A stretch of 64,000 nt of DNA from Rhizobium sp. FKY42 (GTDB taxonomy: Bacteria; Pseudomonadota; Alphaproteobacteria; Rhizobiales; Rhizobiaceae): positions 1-64,000 of the forward strand of contig NZ_STGA01000073.1 in NCBI RefSeq assembly GCF_005222835.1, given 5' to 3'. The notes beneath the pieces were generated by a model. The model did no database searches, had not been told where the DNA came from, and saw only the letters and a program-made list of their open reading frames with translations. The translations under genes and the position numbers were made by a program. Positions 7,511 through 15,620 of this stretch are shown here, one piece after another. Positions within the stretch are counted from its first letter, which is position 1; every line of letters begins with the position of its first letter.

Positions 7511-9838
7511 ATGGAGCAGCAGGGCAAGGATCAATCGGCGAAAGCAGCCCCACAGGCGGATCTTGATGAACAGGCATTGTTCTTCCACCGCTATCCGCGC
7601 CCCGGAAAGCTTGAAATCCAGCCGACAAAGCCTCTGGGCAACCAGCGCGATCTCGCTCTCGCCTATTCGCCGGGCGTTGCCGCTCCCTGCCTGGCGATTC
7701 GCGACAATCCGGAAGCCGCTGCCTATTACACTGCTCGCGCCAATCTGGTCGCAGTGGTTTCAAACGGAACTGCCGTTCTGGGTCTCGGCAACATTGGCCC
7801 CCTCGCCTCCAAGCCGGTGATGGAGGGCAAAGCCGTCCTCTTCAAGAAATTTGCTGCCATTGATGTCTTCGATATCGAAATCGCTGCCGAAACGGTCGAC
7901 AGCATGGTCTCCACGATTGCCGCTCTGGAGCCCACCTTCGGCGGCATCAACCTTGAAGACATTAAGTCACCGGAATGCTTCGAGGTGGAGCGCCAGCTTC
8001 GTGAGAAGATGAACATTCCGGTTTTCCATGATGACCAGCACGGCACCGCCATCATCGTGGCTGCGGCGATCATGAACGGTCTGGAACTGGCCGGAAAGAA
8101 CATCGAAAACGTCAAGATCGTGACGTCGGGCGCTGGCGCTGCCGCCCTCGCCTGCCTGAACTTGCTTGTTTCGCTGGGCGCTCGCCGCGAGAACATCTGG
8201 GTTCATGATATCGAAGGCCTCGTCTATGAGGGCCGCAACGTGCTCATGGATCCATGGAAGGAAATCTACGCCCAGAAGAGCGACAAGCGCGTTTTGGCCG
8301 AAAGCATCGGCGGCGCAGATGTCTTCCTCGGCCTTTCCGCCGCAGGTGTTCTCAAGCCGGAACTTCTGGAGCAGATGGCTGAAAAGCCGCTGATCATGGC
8401 GCTCGCAAACCCCACACCGGAAATCATGCCGGAACTGGCCCGTGCCGCCAGACCGGACGCCATGATTTGCACGGGTCGTTCGGATTTCCCCAATCAGGTC
8501 AACAACGTCCTTTGCTTCCCTTATATCTTCCGCGGGGCCCTTGATTGCGGCGCAACGACGATCAACGAAGACATGAAGATGGCAGCAGTGAAGGCCATTG
8601 CAGGGCTGGCGCGGGAAGAGATTTCGGACGTCGCGGCGCGTGCCTACGCTGATGAGACCCCTGTTTTCGGACCGAACTATCTGATCCCCTCTCCGTTCGA
8701 TCCGCGTCTTATCCTGCGCATCGCGCCGGCGGTGGCCAAGGCAGCCGCCGAAACCGGTGTCGCGGCCCGACCCATTGCTGACTTCGACCAGTATCTCGAC
8801 CAGTTGAGCCGCTTCGTCTGGCGGTCGGGCTTCGTCATGAAGCCTATCTTCAACAGCGCACGTGTGGCGGAGAAGAAGCGTGTCATCTTCTCGGAGGGTG
8901 AAGATGAGCGCGTGCTGCGCGCCGCCCAGGTTCTTCTCGAAGAAAAGACCGGCACACCGATTCTGATCGGTCGTCCATCGGTTATCGAGGCACGTTTGCA
9001 GCGATTCGGCATTCGCATCCGTCCCAATGTCGATTTCCAGGTGGTGAACCCGGAAGACGATCCGCGGTACCGCGACTATGTCGAGGAATATCTCTCGCTT
9101 GTCGGTCGTGCGGGCATCAACCCGGAGACGGCCCGCACCATCGTGCGTACAAACAATACCGTGATCGGCGCCCTCGCCGTCAAGCGTGGCGATGCGCATG
9201 CTTTGATTTGCGGCGTCGAAGGTGGCTTTGACCGTCATCTGCGCGATGTCAGCCAGATCATCGGCAAGCGGAAGGGTGTCTGCGCCTTCTCCAGCTTGAG
9301 CCTGCTGATCACACAGAAGGGTCCGGTCTTCTTCACGGATACCTTCGTGAACGACAACCCGACGCATGAGGAGATCGCCGAAATCACCATTCTGGCGGCT
9401 CAGGAAATCCGTCGCTTCGGCATTGTGCCGAAAGCTGCCCTGCTCTCGCACTCCAATTTCGGCAGCCGTGATTCCGAAAGTGCCCGCAAGATGCGCGCAG
9501 CACTGGAGATCATCCGCCAGCGTGCTCCCGACCTTGAAGTCGATGGTGAAATGCAGGCGGGTTCTGCCTTGTCGGAAAGCCTGCGCAAGCGTGCCATGCC
9601 CAACAGCGATCTTTCGGGCGAAGCGAATCTTCTGGTTTTCCCGAATCTCGATTCATCCAATATCTCGCTTGGTCTCGTCCGCACCATGATGGACGCGCTC
9701 CATGTCGGGCCCATCCTTCTGGGTGCAGCACAACCAGCGCACATTCTGTCTACCTCAGTCACGTCGCGCGGCGTTGTGAACATGGCGGCTCTTGCCGTTG
9801 TCGAGGCGTCGCATTCAGATTTTGCGGCACTCTCTTAA
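7511..9838 (+). CDS. maeB: NADP-dependent malic enzyme (with phosphotransacetylase-like domain)
   Basis: Converts malate to pyruvate and CO2 with NADP+ (775 residues, cytoplasm). The N-terminal ~420 residues are the malic enzyme part: LAYSPGVAAPC, the metal-site DDQHGTA motif and the GAGAAALACL nucleotide fold. The C-terminal ~330 residues resemble phosphotransacetylase (IFSEGEDERVLRAAQV onward) and are regulatory rather than catalytic in characterised homologues such as the rhizobial TME/DME enzymes. GGAG six bases before the ATG at 7511 decides the start over an ATG eight codons upstream. DME (NAD) and TME (NADP) enzymes share this layout, so cofactor choice is an inference. A strong terminator follows. 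Confidence 0.95.
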   Translation: MEQQGKDQSAKAAPQADLDEQALFFHRYPRPGKLEIQPTKPLGNQRDLALAYSPGVAAPCLAIRDNPEAAAYYTARANLVAVVSNGTAVLGLGNIGPLASKPVMEGKAVLFKKFAAIDVFDIEIAAETVDSMVSTIAALEPTFGGINLEDIKSPECFEVERQLREKMNIPVFHDDQHGTAIIVAAAIMNGLELAGKNIENVKIVTSGAGAAALACLNLLVSLGARRENIWVHDIEGLVYEGRNVLMDPWKEIYAQKSDKRVLAESIGGADVFLGLSAAGVLKPELLEQMAEKPLIMALANPTPEIMPELARAARPDAMICTGRSDFPNQVNNVLCFPYIFRGALDCGATTINEDMKMAAVKAIAGLAREEISDVAARAYADETPVFGPNYLIPSPFDPRLILRIAPAVAKAAAETGVAARPIADFDQYLDQLSRFVWRSGFVMKPIFNSARVAEKKRVIFSEGEDERVLRAAQVLLEEKTGTPILIGRPSVIEARLQRFGIRIRPNVDFQVVNPEDDPRYRDYVEEYLSLVGRAGINPETARTIVRTNNTVIGALAVKRGDAHALICGVEGGFDRHLRDVSQIIGKRKGVCAFSSLSLLITQKGPVFFTDTFVNDNPTHEEIAEITILAAQEIRRFGIVPKAALLSHSNFGSRDSESARKMRAALEIIRQRAPDLEVDGEMQAGSALSESLRKRAMPNSDLSGEANLLVFPNLDSSNISLGLVRTMMDALHVGPILLGAAQPAHILSTSVTSRGVVNMAALAVVEASHSDFAALS

Positions 9839-9867
9839 GCCTCACGCAGGGCAATTATGATATTATC

Positions 9868-9902
9868 AACCCGGAGACAGGAAACTGTTTCCGGGTTTTA
9901 TC
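9868..9902 (+). terminator. Intrinsic terminator of maeB
   Basis: AACCCGGAGACAG (9868-9880) pairs with CTGTTTCCGGGTT (9885-9897) through 13 pairs with one G-T wobble around a GAAA tetraloop, followed by TTTTAT. Confidence 0.85.
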
Positions 9903-9929
9903 TTGTCATGGAGCAGGGAAGCGACGTTC

Positions 9930-10601
9930 ATGCCTACTCGCCAGCTTTTCGCAGCAATCGTCCTGTTATTACCGGCGGCGGCATCTGCTGCGGATAATGC
10001 GGCGCGCTGCATGGCGCTGGGCAAGGAACTTGCAAGCACGCCCACCGTCATCGGCAGTACACAGACGGCCAATTCCCATGCGAAGGCGCTGAGCGATATC
10101 ACGGCCGCCACACGAGAAATTCGCGCGGAAATGCAGCGCCTCCGGTGCGGCACCGGCAGCATCGTAACATTTGGCAGAAATGATCCTTGCCGGGATCTCG
10201 AACAACAATTGATGGATTCTGAACGCGATAGGCAGGCCGTGCTTGCATCGCGCACGGCACAGGGAAAGCTGGTGAATTCTCTCGGCAGGGATCCAGATAT
10301 CATCCGCAAGGAAATGCTGCAGCTCAAATGCGGCGAGATCGACTATGCCAACGTTCCGGCATCGATCAATCCCGATGCTCCGGGCTCGGCCTCCTCCATT
10401 CAAAGAACGGATACGCAAAAGCCAGGATCTTCGGTGATCATGCTCGGGAAAGCGCGTCCAGCGCAGCCTAGGGATACCTCACCGGTGCCGCCGGTCCGGG
10501 AATGGAAGCCGGATCAGCCGGTTCGCACCGTTGGCCCGCTATTTTATCCGGACAGTCAAGACGCAGAGTTGAACCGGCCCGGCATAGAGCCGACACAGTA
10601 A
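9930..10601 (+). CDS. Secreted hypothetical protein with four cysteines
   Basis: A 223-residue protein of unknown function. It begins with a cleavable signal peptide (FAAIVLLLPAAASAA, cleavage near residue 20). The mature part is helical and charged for about 120 residues and holds four cysteines in the contexts AARCMAL, RLRCGTG, NDPCRDL and QLKCGEI, spaced so that two disulfides could form in the periplasm. The C-terminal ~90 residues are Pro-rich and probably disordered. The ATG at 9930 directly precedes the signal peptide; the upstream ATG at 9909 lies in a poor extension. The maeB terminator separates it from that gene, so it should have its own promoter. Confidence 0.7.
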   Translation: MPTRQLFAAIVLLLPAAASAADNAARCMALGKELASTPTVIGSTQTANSHAKALSDITAATREIRAEMQRLRCGTGSIVTFGRNDPCRDLEQQLMDSERDRQAVLASRTAQGKLVNSLGRDPDIIRKEMLQLKCGEIDYANVPASINPDAPGSASSIQRTDTQKPGSSVIMLGKARPAQPRDTSPVPPVREWKPDQPVRTVGPLFYPDSQDAELNRPGIEPTQ

Positions 10602-10617
10602 TAAAAAGACCCGGAAG

Positions 10618-11328
10618 TTACGGCATGTCCTGCCAGCGCTCCTCGCAAATGAGCTGCTCGAGATTGAGCCTTTGCCGCCAGCCTTTCACGGCTAGTTCCG
10701 GCTCTTGATATAGTTCGCGCACATATCCGATGCACAACCAGGCCACGATCTCGATACGCTCGGGAATTCCCAGAAGTGAGCGGACGTCTTCGTCCCGGAA
10801 AATACTGACCCAGCCAACACCAACGCCTTCGGCTCGCGCGGCAAGCCAGAGGTTCTGAACCGCACAGACGGTCGAGTAGACATCCATGCGCGGATTATGG
10901 GTACGCCCCAGCACCACCGGCCCGGCACGATCTGGATCGCAGGTCACGACTATGGACAGCGGCGCCTTGCGTATGCCCTCAAGCTTCAGGCTCCGGTATA
11001 GATCGCGTTTGCCATCGGCGAACATGGCTTCCGCTTCTGCATTGGCCTTGCTGAAGGCTTCCCAGGCTGCGCGCTTCGTTTCCTCTGACCGCAGCAGGAT
11101 GAAACTCCAGGGCTGCATGAAACCAACCGAGGGGGCAGCATGCGCTGCCTCAAGCAAGCGCCGGATCACGTCATCTGGCAGGGGATCGGGTTGGAACTGA
11201 TCGCGAACATCCCGCCGGGTATGGATAGCATCATAAACAGCTTTGCGGGCCTCGGGTCCAAACGCATCGGCGCGCATAAGGCCGGAGCCAACCTCTGCAT
11301 TCCGCTCTTCGCTGATACTACTCCGCAC
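10618..11328 (-). CDS. bluB: 5,6-dimethylbenzimidazole synthase BluB
   Basis: Oxygen-dependent destruction of FMNH2 to give 5,6-dimethylbenzimidazole, the lower ligand of vitamin B12. The protein is a nitroreductase-fold enzyme of about 236 residues and matches Sinorhizobium BluB closely over most of its length: HTRRDVRDQF, APSVGFMQPW, LEGIRKAPLSIVVTCD, GRTHNPRMDVYSTVCAVQN and GVGVGWVSIF. I chose the GTG at 11326-11328 because AAGGAG lies seven bases before it. An ATG at 11275-11277 would give a shorter protein starting just before the conserved region. It stands alone here; its product would feed cobT about 40 kb away. Confidence 0.93.
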   Translation of the reverse strand: MRSSISEERNAEVGSGLMRADAFGPEARKAVYDAIHTRRDVRDQFQPDPLPDDVIRRLLEAAHAAPSVGFMQPWSFILLRSEETKRAAWEAFSKANAEAEAMFADGKRDLYRSLKLEGIRKAPLSIVVTCDPDRAGPVVLGRTHNPRMDVYSTVCAVQNLWLAARAEGVGVGWVSIFRDEDVRSLLGIPERIEIVAWLCIGYVRELYQEPELAVKGWRQRLNLEQLICEERWQDMP

Positions 11329-11448
11329 ACCGCTGCTCCTTTCATGTTGCACCCACGCGTCGATGGGAACCAGCCAATCCGTACAATTAAGAAATCTTCA
11401 ATCTTTTGGATACACTCTCCCAATGAAAACAACTTAAAGGCGTCTATA

Positions 11449-11745
11449 ATGTACGAATTTCTAGTTCTTGATGCAGTTTACGGCACTCTTCGGGAAGGCC
11501 AGCCGACACAGACCGCAACAGCCTATGTGAGAGACCAGCTTCAACAGGCGCTAAACACTTCGCCGGAAGTATTCATAACCAACGAGACGTTTGGAGTTGA
11601 TCCTTGCGTGCATTTTGGAAAGCAATTCGCAGCAGTCGTTTCGGTCAACGGCCGGTTACAGTTCTTCGCTGCCGCTGAGGGACAGGCTATCGACTTCCGG
11701 TACTATGATGGCGTTCTGACCCCACCCCTCGATCAAAATAGCTAA
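11449..11745 (+). CDS. Orphan small protein, 98 residues
   Basis: An unrecognised small protein starting MYEFLVLDAVYGTL and ending LTPPLDQNS. It has no signal peptide or membrane helix. Its composition is natural and it has an AAAGG ribosome site about nine bases before the ATG. The middle (NETFGVDPCVHFGKQFAAVV) and the end (FFAAAEGQAIDFRYYDG) look like a small alpha/beta domain. It is divergent from bluB with an A/T-rich gap between. Its TAA stop is the first part of a dispersed repeat (11741-11844). Function unknown. Confidence 0.6.
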   Translation: MYEFLVLDAVYGTLREGQPTQTATAYVRDQLQQALNTSPEVFITNETFGVDPCVHFGKQFAAVVSVNGRLQFFAAAEGQAIDFRYYDGVLTPPLDQNS

Positions 11746-11844
11746 AGCGTCTAGCGATCTTTCAGATTCGCTCCTGACGCTTAAGCCTCTGTTTTATCAC
11801 ATGTCGTTATAGCGAAACCGCGGCACACTTTTGCGTGGCCCATG
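11741..11844 (-). repeat. Dispersed two-hairpin repeat, copy A
   Basis: About 100 bases that recur, inverted, at 27891-27995 (copy B). Shared blocks include GCAAAAGTGTGC, ATAACGACATG, GCGTCAGGAGCGAATCTG and ACGCTTTAGC. Each copy folds into two hairpins: one from the AAGCGTC/GACGCTT arms around a GATCTTTCAGATT core, the other from the CGACATG arm and the A/T-rich GCAAAAG/GGTTTCGC arms. The element begins at GCTAAAGCG, whose TAA is the stop codon of the orphan small gene. Short palindromic repeats of this type are common between genes in Rhizobiaceae. Confidence 0.85.
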
Positions 11845-11890
11845 TTATAGGACCGGCAAAGGCGTGGGCCATAACCTGGCCCATGCCACC

Positions 11891-13564
11891 TCACCGATCG
11901 CGGAAACGGTTGGTAATGGGATAGCGTCGATCCCGGCCAAAATTCTTCTTTGTGATTTTCACGCCCGGTGCGGACTGGCGACGTTTGTACTCCGCCAGAT
12001 AGAGAAGATGCTCCACGCGATGGACCGTCGCCACGTCGTGCCCTCGTGCCAGGATCTGATCGACCCCCATCTCGCCCTCAACAAGGCATTCGAGAATATC
12101 ATCCAGTACGGGATAGGGCGGCAGAGAATCCTGGTCCGTTTGGTTGGGGCGTAACTCTGCCGAGGGTGCCTTGGAAAGAATGTTGGCGGGAATGACTTCC
12201 CCATCGGGTCCAAGCGCCCCCTGCGGAACGTTCTGATTACGCCAGGCTGCCAACGCATAGACCTGCATCTTGTACAGATCCTTGATGGGGTTGAAACCGC
12301 CATTCATATCGCCATAAAGCGTCGCATAGCCGACTGACATCTCGGACTTGTTGCCGGTTGTCACCACCATGGCGCCAAATTTGTTGGAGATTGCCATTAG
12401 AATGGTGCCACGCGTTCTGCTTTGCAGATTCTCTTCCGTAATGCCTTCCTCGGTCCCTTCGAACATTTCCGAAAGCGCCGACAGAAAACCCTCGACCGGT
12501 TCGGAGATCGGCACAATATCGTAGTGCGCGCCAAGCGCCTTCGCGCATTCAGCCGCATCCTTAAAGCTCTCTTCAGAGGTGTAGCGATAGGGCAGCATGA
12601 CTGTGCGCACGCGGTCGCTTCCAAGAGCATCTACGGCAATGGCCGCGCAAACAGCCGAGTCGATGCCGCCGGACATCCCAAGAACAACGGATTTGAACCC
12701 ATTCTTGTTCACGTAATCGCGGAAGCCCAGAAGGCAGGCGCGATAGTCTGCCTCCTCCTGTTCAGGAATGGTGACAAACGGTCCGCTTTCACAGCGCCAG
12801 CCATCGGCAACCCGAATCCAATCCGTCGTCTCTAGTCCGGCCTCAAATTCCGCCATCTGGAAGGCGAGCGTCTTGTCCGCATTCAAACCGAAACTTGCGC
12901 CATCGAAAACCAGTTCGTCCTGACCGCCCAGTTGGTTGACGAAAATCAAAGGCAAGCCGCTTTCGATAACCTGCTTCAGCGCCACCTGATGGCGCACTTC
13001 CACCTTGCCACGATAATAGGGGGAACCGTTCGGCACGATAAGGAGCTCGGCTCCGCTTTCGGCCAGCGTTTCGCATACACCGAGATCGTTCCAGATCTCT
13101 TCACAGATTGGAACACCAATGCGCACGCCGCGAAAATTCACCGGGCCCGGCATCTCACCTTCGACGAACACGCGTTTCTCATCAAACTCGCCGTAGTTCG
13201 GAAGGTCAATCTTGTCCCGCAGTGCCAGGATCTTGCCGTTATCGACAATGGCAACCGAATTGTGACGACCCTTCTCGCTTTGACGCGGAAGGCCGATGAC
13301 GAATCCCGGCCCACCATCCTTGCTATCCTCGACAAGCTCTTCCAGCGCCTTCCAGCACGCTTTCAGGAAAGCGGGCTTCAGCACAAGATCTTCTGGTGGA
13401 TAGCCACTTAGGAAAAGTTCGGTGAAGACGACGATATGCGCACCGCTCTTCGCGGCATCGCGCCTTGCTTGGCGGGCGAGAGCAAGATTTCCCGCGACGT
13501 CACCGACTGTCGGGTTGAGTTGAGCGAGCGCGATACGGAAAGTCGAAGCGATATCCTGAGTCAT
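11891..13564 (-). CDS. nadE: Glutamine-dependent NAD+ synthetase
   Basis: Last step of NAD synthesis: amidates nicotinate adenine dinucleotide using glutamine and ATP. 557 residues, the usual size for the two-domain form. Residues 1-270 are a nitrilase-type glutaminase with the triad Glu49 (FTELFLSGYPPED), Lys118 (LRDKIDLPNYGE) and Cys154 (VPICEEIWND). Residues 275-557 are the synthetase with the SGGIDS ATP loop (298-303), TTGNKSEMSVGYATLYGD and the C-terminal KITKKNFG segment. The ATG at 13564 fits the family start. Single gene; the gap upstream carries a perfect palindrome. Confidence 0.96.
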   Translation of the reverse strand: MTQDIASTFRIALAQLNPTVGDVAGNLALARQARRDAAKSGAHIVVFTELFLSGYPPEDLVLKPAFLKACWKALEELVEDSKDGGPGFVIGLPRQSEKGRHNSVAIVDNGKILALRDKIDLPNYGEFDEKRVFVEGEMPGPVNFRGVRIGVPICEEIWNDLGVCETLAESGAELLIVPNGSPYYRGKVEVRHQVALKQVIESGLPLIFVNQLGGQDELVFDGASFGLNADKTLAFQMAEFEAGLETTDWIRVADGWRCESGPFVTIPEQEEADYRACLLGFRDYVNKNGFKSVVLGMSGGIDSAVCAAIAVDALGSDRVRTVMLPYRYTSEESFKDAAECAKALGAHYDIVPISEPVEGFLSALSEMFEGTEEGITEENLQSRTRGTILMAISNKFGAMVVTTGNKSEMSVGYATLYGDMNGGFNPIKDLYKMQVYALAAWRNQNVPQGALGPDGEVIPANILSKAPSAELRPNQTDQDSLPPYPVLDDILECLVEGEMGVDQILARGHDVATVHRVEHLLYLAEYKRRQSAPGVKITKKNFGRDRRYPITNRFRDR

Positions 13565-13776
13565 GGCAATGATTTAGCGTGCATGGCAAAGCTCCGCAAC
13601 GCGCATGGACACAAATAACGCTGCAAACACCAGCGGATCGAAACGACATCAAGCTCACAAAGTTGAGCAAATTTCTCCCAATTTTTTGAATTGCAAAGCT
13701 TTGCAACTACGCAACCTTTAACAGATTGGTAACACCACAACTATAACCTGATTTATAACAGAAAGAAGTTATAAAC
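13565..13776. promoter_or_regulatory. Regulatory gap upstream of nadE with palindromes
   Basis: This gap holds no gene. It contains a perfect 16-base palindrome, TTGCAAAGCTTTGCAA (13691-13706), of the size and symmetry of a dimeric repressor operator, and an inverted pair TTATAAC (13753-13759) and GTTATAA (13768-13774). The surrounding DNA is A/T-rich. It could serve nadE (leftward) and a rightward transcript. No regulator can be assigned. Confidence 0.45.
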
Positions 13777-13880
13777 CTCGGATAAAGGTGCCCTTCCACT
13801 TTGACCCGAGTTCTGAGGCTCTGCCAGCACAGCCTCAAAAAGAGAAAGGCCGGTTCCCCCCACCGGCCTTTCCTTTTTTT
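13777..13880 (+). ncRNA. Candidate small RNA with three stem-loops
   Basis: Between nadE and the DAHP synthase gene, the plus strand reads as three hairpins in a row: CTCGG/CCGAG (13777-13781 with 13806-13810), GAGGCT/AGCCTC (13815-13820 with 13831-13836) and a 10-bp terminator (13844-13872) ending in CCTTTTTTT. Nothing upstream on this strand encodes a protein, so such a strong rightward terminator suggests an independent RNA of about 100 bases. The terminator also fits the end of the leftward DAHP synthase gene, which is the plainer explanation. Confidence 0.35.
13840..13880. terminator. Bidirectional intrinsic terminator
   Basis: GAAAGGCCGG (13844-13853) pairs with CCGGCCTTTC (13863-13872) over a nine-base loop. 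On the plus strand it is followed by CTTTTTTT, on the minus strand by TCTTTTTG. It ends the leftward DAHP synthase gene 30 bases after its stop and could end a rightward transcript too. Confidence 0.88.
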
Positions 13881-13902
13881 CAAACTGTCCTGAGTAAGAG
13901 GA

Positions 13903-15276
13903 TCAGGCGTTGACCGCCAGACGCTTTTCCTCACGCCCCGACTTCATACGCTCTGCCAGCAGGAATGCCAGTTCAAGCGCCTGATCAGCGTTGAGACGCG
14001 GATCGCAATGCGTGTGATAACGATCCTGAAGATCGCCAGCTGACACGGCACGGGCGCCGCCGGTGCATTCGGTGACATCCTTGCCCGTCATCTCAATGTG
14101 GATGCCGCCGGGATGAGACCCCTCCGAACGGTGGATCTGGAAGAAGCTTTCCACTTCCGACAGAACGCGGTCGAACGGCCGGGTCTTGTAGTTGTTCAGC
14201 GTGATCGTATTGCCGTGCATCGGATCGCAGGACCACACCACCTTACGGCCTTCGCGCTCCACCGCGCGAATGAGGCGCGGCAGGTGTTCGGCAACCTTGT
14301 CGTAACCGAAGCGGCAGATGAGCGTCAGACGGCCTGCCTCGTTGGTTGGGTTCAGAATGTCAATCAGCTGGAGCAAACCGTCGGCGGTCATGGATGGACC
14401 CGCCTTGAGGCCGATCGGATTCTTGATGCCGCGGCAGAACTCGACATGAGCATGATCGGGCTGACGCGTACGGTCACCGATCCAGATCATATGACCGGAC
14501 GTCGCATACCAGTCGCCGGACGTCGAATCGACGCGCGTCAATGCCTCTTCGTAGCCCAGCAGCAGCGCCTCGTGGCTAGTGAAGAAATCAGTTTCACGCA
14601 GCGCAGGATTGTTTTCCGACGTGATGCCAACGGCCTTCATGAAGTCCATCGTTTCGGAAATGCGATCTGCAAGCTTCTTGTAGCGCTCACCCTGCGGGCT
14701 ATCCTTGACAAAGCCCAGCATCCACTGATGAACGTTTTCGAGGTTTGCATAACCACCCATGGCGAAGGCACGCAAAAGGTTCAGCGTGGCTGCCGACTGG
14801 CGATAGGCCTTCAGCTGACGCTCAGGTGCGGGAATGCGAGCCTCGGGCGTGAACTCGATGCCGTTGATGATATCACCGCGGTAGGACGGAAGCTCGATGT
14901 CACCCTGCTTCTCGAAATTCGAGGAGCGCGGCTTTGCGAACTGGCCTGCAATGCGACCAACCTTGACCACCGGCTGCTGCGCGCCGAAGGTCAGAACGAC
15001 GGCCATCTGCAGGAACGCGCGGAAGAAATCGCGAATATTGTCTGCGCCATGCTCCAGGAAGCTTTCCGCGCAATCGCCGCCCTGCAAAAGGAAGCCATTG
15101 CCTTCGGCAACATTGGCGAGGGACTTCTTGAGACGACGCGCCTCACCTGCAAAGACGAGTGGCGGGAACGTGGAAAGCTGGGCTTCCGTCGCCTTCAGCG
15201 CGTCCGCATCCGGATAATCCGGAACCTGCTGGATCGGTTTTTGCCGCCATGTGCTTGGTGTCCAGGTTTCTGCCAT
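13903..15276 (-). CDS. Class II 3-deoxy-7-phosphoheptulonate synthase
   Basis: First step of the shikimate pathway: joins erythrose 4-phosphate and phosphoenolpyruvate. 457 residues, the plant-like class II type usual in rhizobia. Conserved blocks run in order: NGFLLQGGDCAESF, the KPRSSNFE segment, EFCRGIKNPIGLKAGPSM, WSCDPMHGNT and GGIHIEMTGKDVTECTGG; the cysteines and Glu/His in these blocks bind the metal and PEP in characterised enzymes. The open frame runs on to 15483 but the ATG at 15274-15276 (MAETWTPSTW) is the family start. Named aroF or aroG in different genomes. Single gene with a strong terminator. Confidence 0.95.
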   Translation of the reverse strand: MAETWTPSTWRQKPIQQVPDYPDADALKATEAQLSTFPPLVFAGEARRLKKSLANVAEGNGFLLQGGDCAESFLEHGADNIRDFFRAFLQMAVVLTFGAQQPVVKVGRIAGQFAKPRSSNFEKQGDIELPSYRGDIINGIEFTPEARIPAPERQLKAYRQSAATLNLLRAFAMGGYANLENVHQWMLGFVKDSPQGERYKKLADRISETMDFMKAVGITSENNPALRETDFFTSHEALLLGYEEALTRVDSTSGDWYATSGHMIWIGDRTRQPDHAHVEFCRGIKNPIGLKAGPSMTADGLLQLIDILNPTNEAGRLTLICRFGYDKVAEHLPRLIRAVEREGRKVVWSCDPMHGNTITLNNYKTRPFDRVLSEVESFFQIHRSEGSHPGGIHIEMTGKDVTECTGGARAVSAGDLQDRYHTHCDPRLNADQALELAFLLAERMKSGREEKRLAVNA

Positions 15277-15620
15277 TGTCTTTCGTCCGTTTTGATTACG
15301 CAGTGCCTCATCGCACCTCGTTTGAAGTTGGCGGCTTATAAACCTTTGAGGCAGCCTTGCATAGAGCCAAAGGACCGGGACGAACCACCCTCTCGCACAA
15401 CGATATTGGCTTGAAGAACAGCAGTCAGCAAAGCAGTCATTGCAGGCTGAACGAAAAGGCGATCGGATCGCCCGCACAAACAAAAATCAATATATCTTAA
15501 TATACAAAACTCTAAAATACGTTAAGTAATACGAAACCACCTCCGTTGCCGGTATAGCAATATATTACTGTTTATAAGATTTGCTCTGAATAGGTATATT
15601 GTCTGCCCTGGGTATATTAC

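Noticed and set aside
7967..9451. A 494-codon open frame on the minus strand inside maeB
   Set aside because: It lies wholly antisense to a clearly conserved malic enzyme gene. Its protein has the skewed composition of a shadow frame and no family resemblance.
13707..13934. A 75-codon minus-strand frame before the DAHP synthase terminator
   Set aside because: It overlaps the DAHP synthase end and the terminator hairpin, and has no ribosome site.
14098..15414. A 438-codon plus-strand frame over the DAHP synthase gene
   Set aside because: Antisense shadow of a well recognised class II DAHP synthase.
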